A stretch of 64,000 bases of DNA from an uncultured Leptolinea sp. Lineage in GTDB: Bacteria; Chloroflexota; Anaerolineae; Anaerolineales; Anaerolineaceae. A program made the translations under genes and the position numbers. The first letter of the stretch is position 1, and every line of letters begins with the position of its first letter. Below, piece after piece: positions 8,682 to 16,850 of the stretch. Location of the stretch: positions 186,001 through 250,000 of the forward strand of contig CAIKMQ010000003.1 in assembly GCA_903828565.1 (NCBI GenBank). The letters run 5' to 3'. The notes under the pieces are model-generated. The model was given only the letters and a program-made list of their open reading frames with translations. It did no database searches and was not told the origin of the DNA.

Positions 8682-9311
8682 TTAGACAGTGGTTTTGAAG
8701 ACGTAATCCCAGATCGGTGAACTGACACCGAAGATACCATCCGGGTTCTTGTAGTGATGGGCCATGTGGTAGCGTTTGATGTATTTCCAGTAACCGGAAC
8801 GCATGGTGAAGTGATGGGTGGCATAGTGGATCAGGTCATAGGCGAGATAGCCGATCAGGAAGCCGGCGAACAGCGGCCCTACCCACAGGGGAGCAGCGAT
8901 CAATTGGCCCACCACCAGCCAGAAAAGCAGATAGAACAACCCTGCCAGGGGAATACTAAGCGCCAGAGGCATGACCAGGCGCGTTTTGGCTTGCGGCTGG
9001 TAGTGATGCACACCATGGAAGAGGAACGACAAACGTTCCTGGAAGGCATTGCGGGGTTTGAAGTGGAAAAGAAAGCGGTGAAGCAGATACTCTGCTAAAG
9101 TCCATAGAAACAGGCCGAGGACGACACCTGCCGGGATGAGCCACGGGCTGAGGGAGCCGAGTTTGTTGGCGGTGGACCAGATAAAGTAAGCGATCACCGG
9201 AACCCACATGACCACAATGGTCACCGGGCTTACATGCGTAAAAAACTCTAAAAAGTCCGATTTGAAAAGACGTACAGGGGTTTTATCATGATTGATCTCG
9301 TGAGCAGGCAT
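8682..9311 (-). CDS. Fatty-acid hydroxylase / sterol desaturase family membrane protein
   Basis: A 209-aa integral membrane di-iron enzyme candidate. The histidine clusters expected of the family are present in order: HRFLFH (about 79-84), HGVHH (about 99-103), HYATHH (about 168-173) and HMAHHYKNPDG (about 188-198). Four hydrophobic segments flank them. The short length and the terminal SSPIWDYVFKT resemble the fatty-acid 2-hydroxylase/ceramide-hydroxylase-like branch. Its own promoter is suggested by TGATATAAT upstream plus an AAGGAAT ribosome site. Substrate is inferred only at family level. Confidence 0.85.
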   Translation of the reverse strand: MPAHEINHDKTPVRLFKSDFLEFFTHVSPVTIVVMWVPVIAYFIWSTANKLGSLSPWLIPAGVVLGLFLWTLAEYLLHRFLFHFKPRNAFQERLSFLFHGVHHYQPQAKTRLVMPLALSIPLAGLFYLLFWLVVGQLIAAPLWVGPLFAGFLIGYLAYDLIHYATHHFTMRSGYWKYIKRYHMAHHYKNPDGIFGVSSPIWDYVFKTTV

Positions 9312-9364
9312 GGCACAATTCCTTATGAATAATGGATGGTGCAGATTATATCAGTCCAGCTAGA

Positions 9365-9763
9365 TTATTTGGCCAGTTGTTCGGCAGCAACCATAAAATC
9401 GGTGGCGGAGATGAAACCTACCAGTTCGCCCTGCTCATCCACAACCGGCATGTGGTGCACATTGTGTTCTTTCATCAACCTGACGCACTCCTGAAGGCTT
9501 TTATCCTGCCGGATGGTTAGAATGGGGGAATGCATGATCTCATGGACTTTAGTGGCAGCCGGGTTGCGTTGTTCGGCGATAATCTTGTCGCAGATATCGG
9601 TGGATGTCAGAATGCCAAATTCAGGGTGTTCGGGTGTTTTACTGACCAGGATGGAATGAATGTAGCGGCGGCGCATCTGGTGCAGGGCTTCCAGCACGCT
9701 AGCCTCAGGTTCAATAAATACGAGCAGGTCGATCATCCAATCTTTGACATTATGATCCATCAT
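9365..9763 (-). CDS. CBS-pair domain protein
   Basis: A 132-aa protein consisting of two CBS motifs and little else: residues about 5-65 (VLEALHQMRRRYIHSILVS) and about 75-130 (SLQECVRLMKEHNVHHMPVV, then GFISATDFMVA). Such stand-alone pairs bind adenine nucleotides and modulate a partner protein. Which partner is not evident. AAGGAG precedes the start; two consecutive ATG codons exist and either may be used. Confidence 0.88.
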   Translation of the reverse strand: MMDHNVKDWMIDLLVFIEPEASVLEALHQMRRRYIHSILVSKTPEHPEFGILTSTDICDKIIAEQRNPAATKVHEIMHSPILTIRQDKSLQECVRLMKEHNVHHMPVVDEQGELVGFISATDFMVAAEQLAK

Positions 9764-9894
9764 TCCAGGCTCCTTCTACGAATAAGTTGGCACAGGTGTA
9801 CATCAAGTATAGCAGAGTTCAGTTCGAGGCATGCAGCCAAATATCCTTCTTCTGCTTAATATACTGCCCATTTTTTGTGATGCCGCCAGTCAGA

Positions 9895-11061
9895 TTAGTT
9901 GTGTTCTTCAGGGACAGTCGCTGAAAAGAGGCCGACCCGCAGCCCGCCATTGACCAGCGGTAAGGGAGGGGCGAAACGCAGCCTGGTATGGCCTGCCAGA
10001 ATCGAGTCTTCACATAAAAGGCTGACCTGCCATCCGGGGCAGCGCTCGCGCAGCACATCCCCCAGGCGGGTGTACAGGTTACGCAGGTCGGCATTGCGGC
10101 TGATGCGTTCTCCATAGGGCGGGTTGGAAACGACCCATCCCCCGCCTGCCGGTGGAGCGATGTTGGAAACGGCGGCATGGGTGACCGCGATGCTGCCGAC
10201 AACACAGGCTCGTTCTGCATTGGCCTGCGTAATGCGTACAGCGCCTTCATCCCGGTCAGATGCCAGGATGGGGGCGCAATCCGCCACTTCGGCAGCCCTG
10301 GCGCTGTTCAACACCTTTTGCCACAGGCTGGCATTGAAACCCGGCCAGTGGAAGAAGGAGAAATCTCTGTTCCTACCCGGAGCCATCCTCCTCGCAAGCA
10401 TGGCAGCTTCGATGGGGATGGTGCCTGAACCGCAAAAAGGATCCAACAAGGGGGAGCGTGCATCCCACCCGCTTGCCAGCAGCATCGCAGCAGCCAGTGT
10501 TTCACGCAGCGGCGCTTTGGCCGTTTCCAGCCGGTACCCGCGGCGATGCAGGGCTGCCCCCGAGCTATCCACGCTGATCGAACAGACATCCCGGACGATG
10601 CGCACTACGATCAGTGTAGGAGGGTTTTCCGCGTCTTCGGTATATTTCGCGGAAATGCAGGCCGGATTGAGACGGGTATTCACCGCGGTCAGTATCTCCC
10701 TGGCAACCGCGTCGGAGTGATACAGCCGGCTTTTATGACAGGTGACCCTGAATGCCACTTGCTGCCCGGGGAGCAGGTATTGCTCCCAGTAAAGGCGGGC
10801 GGCTTTTTTTCGCAATTCTTCAAAACCTTGTGCGCCAAATTCACCCAGGCGCACAAGAATACGGCTGGCAGTCCGCAGGTGCAGGTTGGCCAGGTAGAGC
10901 CCTTCCGGTCGGGCTTCAAATGCCACACCGCCGGCATCTTCTTTCAGGATGCCAGCGGTGGGATTATTTCCTTCTTGTTCGGGGAGTAACCCCAGTCCGC
11001 GTAGTTCTGCCTGGAGAACAGGCTCCAGCCCGGGCTGGGTGACCGCAAATAATCGGAACAT
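9895..11061 (-). CDS. THUMP-domain rRNA guanine-N2 methyltransferase (RlmL N-part/YcbY-like)
   Basis: A 388-aa protein. The N-terminal half carries a THUMP-like RNA-binding region (about 50-155). The C-terminal half is a Rossmann methyltransferase with LLDPFCGSGTIPIEAAMLA (about 200-218) and the catalytic NPPYGERI (about 308-315), typical of N2-guanine methylation of 23S rRNA. The single-methyltransferase size matches the RlmL-type half rather than the bifunctional RlmKL of enterobacteria. It starts within the stop codon of the upstream ygiQ-like gene, so the two form an operon. Confidence 0.88.
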   Translation of the reverse strand: MFRLFAVTQPGLEPVLQAELRGLGLLPEQEGNNPTAGILKEDAGGVAFEARPEGLYLANLHLRTASRILVRLGEFGAQGFEELRKKAARLYWEQYLLPGQQVAFRVTCHKSRLYHSDAVAREILTAVNTRLNPACISAKYTEDAENPPTLIVVRIVRDVCSISVDSSGAALHRRGYRLETAKAPLRETLAAAMLLASGWDARSPLLDPFCGSGTIPIEAAMLARRMAPGRNRDFSFFHWPGFNASLWQKVLNSARAAEVADCAPILASDRDEGAVRITQANAERACVVGSIAVTHAAVSNIAPPAGGGWVVSNPPYGERISRNADLRNLYTRLGDVLRERCPGWQVSLLCEDSILAGHTRLRFAPPLPLVNGGLRVGLFSATVPEEHN

Positions 11062-12815
11062 CAGTATTTCTTTCTTCCGCTTTCGCGCAGGGTGGTACGG
11101 CGAGATCCCGGCTGGGCAGGTTTTTCCACCACAATCTGTTTCTGGCGGTCCCGTTTAGCCTGGTCTCGCTCCACAAATACCTCTTCCAGGGTGAATGGAT
11201 CCAGTCCGGTGTAATACATCAGGGTAGAGTAGGTGGATGGTGTGGGAGTAAAGATCTGCACCTGTTCCGGGTGGATCTGCAATTCAGAATGCGCAAAGCG
11301 TTTCAACCGCTGCATTTCCATCTCTCCGCAACCGGGATGGGCGGCGATCATGTAATAGGTCAGGAACTGTTTCTTACCGGTACGAGCTGAGAGCTCATCG
11401 AATTTCTGCTTGAACTGCAGCAGGCTTTGCTGATCCGGTTTTCCCATCAATTCAAGCACACGGGAATCCGTATGTTCAGGCGCAACTTTTAGCTGGCCGG
11501 ATACATGGTGCTCCACCAGCTCATCCATATAATCATCGCCGTGGGCTTCATCCGCGGCGATCATATCGTAGCGGATGCCGGATGCAACGAAAGCTTTTTT
11601 GACGCCGGGAATTTGGCGGATCTTGCGCAGGAGCTCCACCTGGGGTAGGTGATCGGGCTTGAGCGCCGGGCAGATCTGCGGGTAGATGCAGCGTTTGTCA
11701 TCACACACGCCGCTTTTTATTTTCTTGCGGCATTCGAAGCCGTACATATTGGCGGTCGGGCCGCCCACATCGCTGATATATCCTTTGAAATTCGCCAGAT
11801 GCGTCAAAGAGGTCGCCTCACGCAGGATCGACTCTTGACTGCGCCAGCGGACAGTGCGTCCTTCATGGACGGCAATAGCGCAGAAATTACATTCTCCATA
11901 GCAGCCCCGGTGGGTACTGATGGAAAAACCGATCGTCTCGAGGGCTTTCACCGGGCCGTATTTTTCATAGTATGGATGCTGGGCTCGTTGGAAAGGCAAG
12001 GCATAGACTGCATCCAGTTCCGCCTGCATGGCATGTGGGGCCGGAGGGTTCTGAATGAGTAACCGGTCGCCGTGTGCCTGAACCAATCCGTGCGCTGTGA
12101 TGGGATCGTTGTTCTCATAGAAGGCATGGAACATACGGATGAATGCCAGCTTATCGGCGCTTACTTCTTCAAAGGATGGTAATTCAATGTAATTCGCGGG
12201 GCGGTCGCGGCTGATATAACACAACCCGCGAATACTGCGCGGGTCTTCCCCGGCATTCAAAGCCGCAGCAAGCGCCAGGGTGGAGTTTTCGGCCATTCCG
12301 TAGAGGATGTAATCTGCCTTGGCATCGAACAGAATGGAACGCCGCAGGCTGTTGGACCAGAAATCATAATGGACTACGCGCCGCAGGGAGGCTTCGATGC
12401 CGCCGAGAACGATCGGGACGGTGTTCTTATGGAAGCGGCGGATCAGGTTGGTGTAGGTGATAACCGCGCGGTCCGGCCGGCGATCATTCTGCCCGCCCGG
12501 GGTGTAATCGTCGCTGCGGCGCGGGAAGCGGTTGGCGGTGTAATTGGCCACCATGGAGTCCACGCTGCCGCCGGTGACTCCCCAGAACAGGCGCGGCTCT
12601 CCCAGCCGGGTGATATCGGCACTTGAGGTGATCTCTGGTTGGGCGATGATACCGACATGGTAGCCGGCATGCTCCAATACACGGCCGATCACGGCCGCGC
12701 CGTTGAAGGGGGTATCAATGTAACTGTCGCCGCTCACCAGGATAATATCCAGAGATTCCCATCCGCGTTGACGGACCTCATCCATGGTCGTAGGCAGGAA
12801 GACATTGTTTTGCAT
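11061..12815 (-). CDS. YgiQ-family radical SAM protein
   Basis: A 584-aa radical SAM protein of the YgiQ (UPF0313) family. The [4Fe-4S] motif CYGECNFC sits at about residues 295-302 within FSISTHRGCYGECNFCAI. The N-terminal half resembles a cobalamin-binding-like region (DIILVSGDSYIDTPFNGAA), and later family segments are VGGPTANMYG and LKVAPEHTD. The reaction of this family is not established. The ATG lies 6 nt after a TACAAT box, indicating a leaderless mRNA divergent from the ubiquitin-like operon. Confidence 0.93.
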   Translation of the reverse strand: MQNNVFLPTTMDEVRQRGWESLDIILVSGDSYIDTPFNGAAVIGRVLEHAGYHVGIIAQPEITSSADITRLGEPRLFWGVTGGSVDSMVANYTANRFPRRSDDYTPGGQNDRRPDRAVITYTNLIRRFHKNTVPIVLGGIEASLRRVVHYDFWSNSLRRSILFDAKADYILYGMAENSTLALAAALNAGEDPRSIRGLCYISRDRPANYIELPSFEEVSADKLAFIRMFHAFYENNDPITAHGLVQAHGDRLLIQNPPAPHAMQAELDAVYALPFQRAQHPYYEKYGPVKALETIGFSISTHRGCYGECNFCAIAVHEGRTVRWRSQESILREATSLTHLANFKGYISDVGGPTANMYGFECRKKIKSGVCDDKRCIYPQICPALKPDHLPQVELLRKIRQIPGVKKAFVASGIRYDMIAADEAHGDDYMDELVEHHVSGQLKVAPEHTDSRVLELMGKPDQQSLLQFKQKFDELSARTGKKQFLTYYMIAAHPGCGEMEMQRLKRFAHSELQIHPEQVQIFTPTPSTYSTLMYYTGLDPFTLEEVFVERDQAKRDRQKQIVVEKPAQPGSRRTTLRESGRKKY

Positions 12816-12821
12816 AGAATG

Positions 12822-12827
12822 ATTGTA
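12822..12827 (-). promoter_or_regulatory. -10 box of the ygiQ-like gene, leaderless-type
   Basis: TACAAT on the minus strand is followed by six bases (CATTCT) and the ATG. No Shine-Dalgarno sequence lies between them. Confidence 0.6.
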
Positions 12828-12970
12828 TCATCCTGCTGTGCCTTGTGGGCTGAAGGATTGGACGGTGCAGCCGTGTTTCCGGTGGGAAGTTGGTTTTAGC
12901 AATCCGGATAAGCGCGAGATCCAACAACACCCTAATTCTTACAGATTCATTAACTGGCATTAAAAGGGGC

Positions 12971-12998
12971 TTGACACCGGCCGGGCAAAGCCTATAAT
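12971..12998 (+). promoter_or_regulatory. Sigma-70-type promoter of the ubiquitin-like operon
   Basis: A consensus TTGACA (12971-12976) and a consensus TATAAT (12993-12998) are separated by 16 nt. This is among the strongest promoters in the window. The expected start of transcription is near 13005, within or beside the palindrome at 13008-13018. Confidence 0.85.
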
Positions 12999-13007
12999 GT
13001 GGATTAG

Positions 13008-13018
13008 TGGTCAGACCA
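13008..13018. promoter_or_regulatory. Predicted GntR/FadR-type operator
   Basis: TGGTCAGACCA is a perfect 11-bp palindrome around a central base and matches the TGGT-N3-ACCA form recognised by FadR-subfamily GntR regulators such as PdhR. It begins 10 nt after the -10 box, so binding there would block transcription initiation. The first gene downstream encodes a FadR-like winged helix, which makes autoregulation the simplest reading. Confidence 0.75.
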
Positions 13019-13034
13019 GCATACCAGGAGAAGA

Positions 13035-14687
13035 ATGCCAGATAAAATCACCCCCCGTAAATCACTTACCGAGCTTGTCACAGGCAAGCTGGCTGCCAAC
13101 ATCCTTGATGGGATCTACCCAGCCGGTTCGCAGATCCCTGCGGAGCGGGAACTGGTAAAAGACCTGGGTGTCTCCCGCTCTACTGTGCGCGAGGCGCTGC
13201 GAATGCTGGCAGAGCACCGGCTGATTGAAGGACGGCACGGTGTTGGTTGGTTCGTGCGCCAACCGGATGACAGCGACCTGCTTTCCTTGCGCGAGCTGGC
13301 TGCAGACGAGCGCGAATCAGCCGCCCCTGCCATCACGCCATCCGTTCCGGCAGAAATCCCCGCCGGGCCGCGCCGTTTACCGGTGAACCCCGAGAAGCCG
13401 CTGCAGATCCCCAACCTCAAAACTGACCGTTTGGGTACATTTGAGCTGATCTCCTGGTGGGAGCGCGAAAAGGTCAGCCAGGCGAATGTGCTGGTGGTGG
13501 GCGCCGGCGCACTGGGGAACGAGGTCATCAAGAACCTGGTATTGATGGGGATTGGACACATTTTCATTCTGGATTTTGACACGATTGAGATGGCGAACCT
13601 TAGCCGTTCCATCCTCTATCGCGAAAGCGATTCAGGCCGCCAGAAGGCGGAAGTAGCCGCTGCCCGTGCGAAAGAGATCAACCCGGATGTCAAGGTGCAG
13701 TATCTGCATGGCGATGTTAACACCCAGTTGGGATTGGGTATCATCCGCCGCATGGATGTGGTCATCGGCTGCCTGGATAACCGCGAGGCGCGCCTGGCTG
13801 TGAACCGCTTCTGCTACTGGATGAATAAACCCTGGGTGGATGGTGCCATCCAGGAATTCCTGGGCCTGGTGCGGGTTTTTATCCCCGGCAAGGGAGCCTG
13901 CTTTGAGTGCACCCTGACCGAACAGGCGCGGCGTGACCTTTCTCTGCGCTATTCCTGCCCGCTGCTGGCTCGCGAGAATGTTTTGCTGGGTAAAGTGCCT
14001 ACCACACCGACCAGCGCCTCCATCATCGGTGCGATGCAGGCGCAGGAAGCGCTCAAGATCATTCATGGCCTGCCGGTGGAAGCCGGGCGGGTGATCCGCT
14101 ATAACGGCATGACCAATGATATGTATACTTCCACCTACCAGCCGAAGGATGATTGTGAAAGCCACTGGACCTACGGTGAGGTACAGGAGTTACCGGCGAA
14201 GGCCAGCCGAACGACCCTTTCGGAGATGCTGCGCGTTGCCCGTCATGACCTGGGACCAGATGCCGTACTGGAACTGGACCAGGAGATATTGCTTACATTG
14301 GAATGCGCCCAGTGCCATACCACCGAGCAGATTTTGCGGCCGATGGCGCAGGTTACCTTTCAGGGTGCCCACTGCCCGACCTGCGGAAATCTGCGGGAGA
14401 TACAGATGGCTCACACCATCAGCGGTGATGAGCCATTCCTGGATCGTACCCTGGCCAGCCTGGGCGTACCGGCATTGCACATTCTGCGGGCATACAATGC
14501 CAGCGAATATCGTTTTTATGAACTGACAGGTGATCTTCCTGAGGCATTGCACTTTTCGCACTTTGATAAATCTGCCACCGCTCCTGCCCGAGATGGATCT
14601 GCCAAGATCCGCCTGGGGGATGAAGTGGCTGCAGTTCCTGAGACACAGCCATCCAATCGTGGCCGTGTGACGCTGCTGGATGATTGA
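13035..14687 (+). CDS. GntR-type DNA-binding domain fused to a ubiquitin-activating E1-like enzyme
   Basis: A 550-aa fusion. Residues 10-75 form a FadR-subfamily winged helix (IPAEREL, LGVSRSTVREALR). Residues about 135-350 form a ThiF/MoeB/E1 adenylation domain: nucleotide loop VVGAGALGNE (GxGxxG at 156-161), DFDTIEMANLSR, Lys204 in GRQKAE and Asp248 in GCLDNREAR. Cys308 in RYSCPLL is the best candidate for the thioester cysteine; Cys289 and Cys292 (CFEC) resemble the E1/MoeB zinc pair. A second CxxC...CxxC zinc ribbon follows (424/427 and 447/450), then an uncharacterised 100-residue tail. It would activate the Ubl at 16557 and pass it to the E2 at 15659. AGGAG precedes the ATG. I know of no standard annotation for this fusion. 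Confidence 0.9.
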   Translation: MPDKITPRKSLTELVTGKLAANILDGIYPAGSQIPAERELVKDLGVSRSTVREALRMLAEHRLIEGRHGVGWFVRQPDDSDLLSLRELAADERESAAPAITPSVPAEIPAGPRRLPVNPEKPLQIPNLKTDRLGTFELISWWEREKVSQANVLVVGAGALGNEVIKNLVLMGIGHIFILDFDTIEMANLSRSILYRESDSGRQKAEVAAARAKEINPDVKVQYLHGDVNTQLGLGIIRRMDVVIGCLDNREARLAVNRFCYWMNKPWVDGAIQEFLGLVRVFIPGKGACFECTLTEQARRDLSLRYSCPLLARENVLLGKVPTTPTSASIIGAMQAQEALKIIHGLPVEAGRVIRYNGMTNDMYTSTYQPKDDCESHWTYGEVQELPAKASRTTLSEMLRVARHDLGPDAVLELDQEILLTLECAQCHTTEQILRPMAQVTFQGAHCPTCGNLREIQMAHTISGDEPFLDRTLASLGVPALHILRAYNASEYRFYELTGDLPEALHFSHFDKSATAPARDGSAKIRLGDEVAAVPETQPSNRGRVTLLDD

Positions 14688-14694
14688 GGTGAGC

Positions 14695-15633
14695 ATGGCC
14701 GGCAACCAGACCCCGCATCGTGGATTATCACCCACTTGGAAGCACTTCCTGGGATTACTGGGACGATTGCTGCTGGTGGTAATTGCGGGTACTGCGCTCG
14801 GATGGGGTTGGTTGTACCTTTTCTATTACACTCCATTCGCACTGACCGCCTTTTACCGGGTCACTGTAGCATTTGTGCTGGGTCTGAGCGCCGGCCTCTC
14901 CGCCAGGGTCTTCTTGCGGCGCAATACGGCAACACTGCGGTGGGTGACGGTGGCACTCAATGCGGCAGCCGGGCTGCCATTCATGTACTATGGCACCCGC
15001 GGCTTGATCGGTTTCTGGTTGTTTGGCGGGGTTTATACCCGCCCCAATTGGGATGGATTGTGGCAAATGGGGTTGACGGCGCTGGCAGGATGGGGGGTTC
15101 TACTGTTGGGCACCAAAAAACCGAAGGGTACTGCAGCTAGCTCTGTTGATATCACACCAGTATCCCGGCAGAGCGAACCCGGCAGGAAAACCAGATCGAG
15201 AGCAGCTGACAATCAGGTAATCGCGCCACAGCGCGCGGTCGCGGCGCCCGGGAAAAAGAAAACGCAACCAGCCAGTACGGCAGCAATCGGTAGAGCAGCT
15301 CACCTGGCAGCGGTTTCTACGCCAGCGCTGACCACCCGGCGGAAGCTGAAGAAAGCAACCAGCCCCAAAGAGCCGGTATTGCGGGTGAAAAAACCCCGCA
15401 AGCAGGCACGGCAGCAGCAAGCGGCTGAGACTCAGCGCCCCAGGGTCGGACGCCAGCGCCGGGCAAAGATCAGCTTGGTGGGGATGGAAGAGCATCGCTG
15501 CCCATTCTGCCTGGAAGAAGTGAACCCGCGTGACCCGGCAGGGGTGGTGACATGCCCGATCTGCCACACCATGCACCATAAAAGTTGCTGGGATGTGACC
15601 GGTACCTGCCAGGTACCGCACAGCCAGAGTTGA
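14695..15633 (+). CDS. Membrane protein with C-terminal RING-like zinc domain (candidate E3)
   Basis: 312 aa. The first 140 residues contain about four membrane segments (LLGRLLLVVIAGTALGWGWL and others). A long Lys/Arg/Pro/Ala-rich linker follows (about 145-260). The last 48 residues hold a binuclear-zinc pattern: CPFC, 14 residues, CPIC, three residues, HH, two residues, C, six residues, C and a final His, as in the Prok-RING-type treble clefs (CPxC...CPxC...HHxxCW...C). In this operon the obvious role is an E3 that recruits the E2 at the membrane. The start at 14695 is chosen for its GAGGTG site; an ATG at 14680 overlapping the E1 end is possible. Confidence 0.82.
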   Translation: MAGNQTPHRGLSPTWKHFLGLLGRLLLVVIAGTALGWGWLYLFYYTPFALTAFYRVTVAFVLGLSAGLSARVFLRRNTATLRWVTVALNAAAGLPFMYYGTRGLIGFWLFGGVYTRPNWDGLWQMGLTALAGWGVLLLGTKKPKGTAASSVDITPVSRQSEPGRKTRSRAADNQVIAPQRAVAAPGKKKTQPASTAAIGRAAHLAAVSTPALTTRRKLKKATSPKEPVLRVKKPRKQARQQQAAETQRPRVGRQRRAKISLVGMEEHRCPFCLEEVNPRDPAGVVTCPICHTMHHKSCWDVTGTCQVPHSQS

Positions 15634-15658
15634 AATCATCTATTGTACGGAGGTATGG

Positions 15659-16504
15659 ATGCCTGATCTTTCTGTGACCATTGTTCTACCCAGCGGGGGT
15701 GCCCGCCGCGCTGAGATCCCCGATGATGTACCCGTGGGTGAGCTGCTGTTGGAGTTAGCCTCCTTGTTAAAGCTGCCGACTGTCGGACCGGATGGGCGAC
15801 CGATGGGTTACCGGCTGGATAGCAAAGCGCTGGGGAAAGAGTTGAGTGAAAAAGAGACACTCGCTCAGGCTGGCGTGCCTCAGGAAGACCGTTTGATGGT
15901 TTCCGCGGATATCACCGCCGGCGGTACATCCATCGATCAAAGCCCGCATATGCGCCGCCTGCGAGCGGACCATCAATTGATCCAGGAGCTGAACAGCCGC
16001 AGCGACCTCATATCGGTCCAACCGGTCAACCCCCGTCCTCCGCTGCCGCCTGAACGGTATATTGCGACCTTCAAATGCAAGAGCATCATCAATGTAGACC
16101 GGGCCGGCAAACCCAAGTACGGCGACCTGCACCAGGTGGAAATCTACCTGCACAACCAGTACCCCCAGCGCTGGCCGGGAATGAACTGGTTGACACCCAT
16201 CTGGCATCCCAATATCAACCACCTTAATGGCAGCGTTTGTATTGATGCCGCGTGGTGGGCAGCCAGCCGTTCACTCGACCGGTTGGTCATCATGCTGGGC
16301 GAAATGCTCCAGTATAAAAACTTCCATGACGACCCCACCCGCCCGCCCTTCCCCTGGGATGTGGAAGCGGCGCGCTGGTGCAGGTCCTATCGGGAAAAGC
16401 ATCCGGATGTTTTTCCCCTGGACAAGCGCGAACTGCTCCGACCGGAGCGGATCAAGCTGACAAAACCGGAAGCCCGTAAGACAGGCACCATCCGGTTGAA
16501 ATAG
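15659..16504 (+). CDS. Ubiquitin-like domain fused to an E2 (UBC-fold) conjugating enzyme
   Basis: 281 aa. Residues 1-89 are a YukD-like beta-grasp Ubl ending ADITAGG, about 70% identical (62 of 88 by hand) to the free Ubl encoded next. Residues about 115-250 form a UBC domain. The canonical HPN motif is His183-Pro184-Asn185 (IWHPNINHLNG) and the catalytic cysteine is Cys194 in GSVCIDAAWW, with the downstream SLDRLVIMLGEMLQ helix and a Pro-rich loop as in eukaryotic E2s. It would take the Ubl from the E1 as a thioester. GGAGGT lies 4 nt before the ATG. The fused Ubl may act as an intramolecular modifier or docking domain. Confidence 0.9.
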   Translation: MPDLSVTIVLPSGGARRAEIPDDVPVGELLLELASLLKLPTVGPDGRPMGYRLDSKALGKELSEKETLAQAGVPQEDRLMVSADITAGGTSIDQSPHMRRLRADHQLIQELNSRSDLISVQPVNPRPPLPPERYIATFKCKSIINVDRAGKPKYGDLHQVEIYLHNQYPQRWPGMNWLTPIWHPNINHLNGSVCIDAAWWAASRSLDRLVIMLGEMLQYKNFHDDPTRPPFPWDVEAARWCRSYREKHPDVFPLDKRELLRPERIKLTKPEARKTGTIRLK

Positions 16505-16556
16505 GCAAAGGCAGTGGTGCCAACCGCCTACCAACAGACAACAAAAGGAGATACCT

Positions 16557-16823
16557 ATGGCAGACAAAAGCATTACCCTCATCCTCCCCTCCGGGGGCAG
16601 CCGCACAGCGGAAGTACCCGATGATGTTCCAGTAAAGGAACTGATCCCCGAACTGGCAACCACACTCGAGTTACCGACCACCGGGCCGGACGGCCGCCCG
16701 ATTAGTTACCGCCTGGACAGCAAAGCCCTGGGCCGTGAGCTGCAGGAAACCGAGACACTGGCATCTGCCAATGTGCCGGCCGATGACCGCCTGATGATCA
16801 CCGCGGATATTACCGCGGGGTAA
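16557..16823 (+). CDS. Free ubiquitin-like modifier (YukD/EsaB-like beta-grasp)
   Basis: An 88-aa protein covering exactly one beta-grasp domain (SITLILPSGGSR, then VPVKELIPELATTLELP, then ADDRLMITADITAG). It ends at Ala87-Gly88, so a C-terminal glycine is exposed without processing, as needed for E1 adenylation. It is a close paralogue of the Ubl domain at the start of the neighbouring E2, which continues as GG. AAGGAGATACCT before the ATG is the strongest ribosome site of the operon, consistent with the modifier being made in excess. Internal lysines at 4, 27 and 56 could allow chains. Confidence 0.88.
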   Translation: MADKSITLILPSGGSRTAEVPDDVPVKELIPELATTLELPTTGPDGRPISYRLDSKALGRELQETETLASANVPADDRLMITADITAG

Positions 16824-16850
16824 CAGGTTTCAAACACAGGAGTGACAGAG

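Noticed and set aside
12369-12626. Long open frames antisense to the ygiQ-like and other genes
   Set aside because: They are shadows of real genes created by GC-rich codon bias, without ribosome sites or family similarity.
15659-16823. A type VII secretion locus suggested by YukD-like domains
   Set aside because: No WXG100 protein or EccC/EssC ATPase is encoded nearby; the neighbours are conjugation enzymes.
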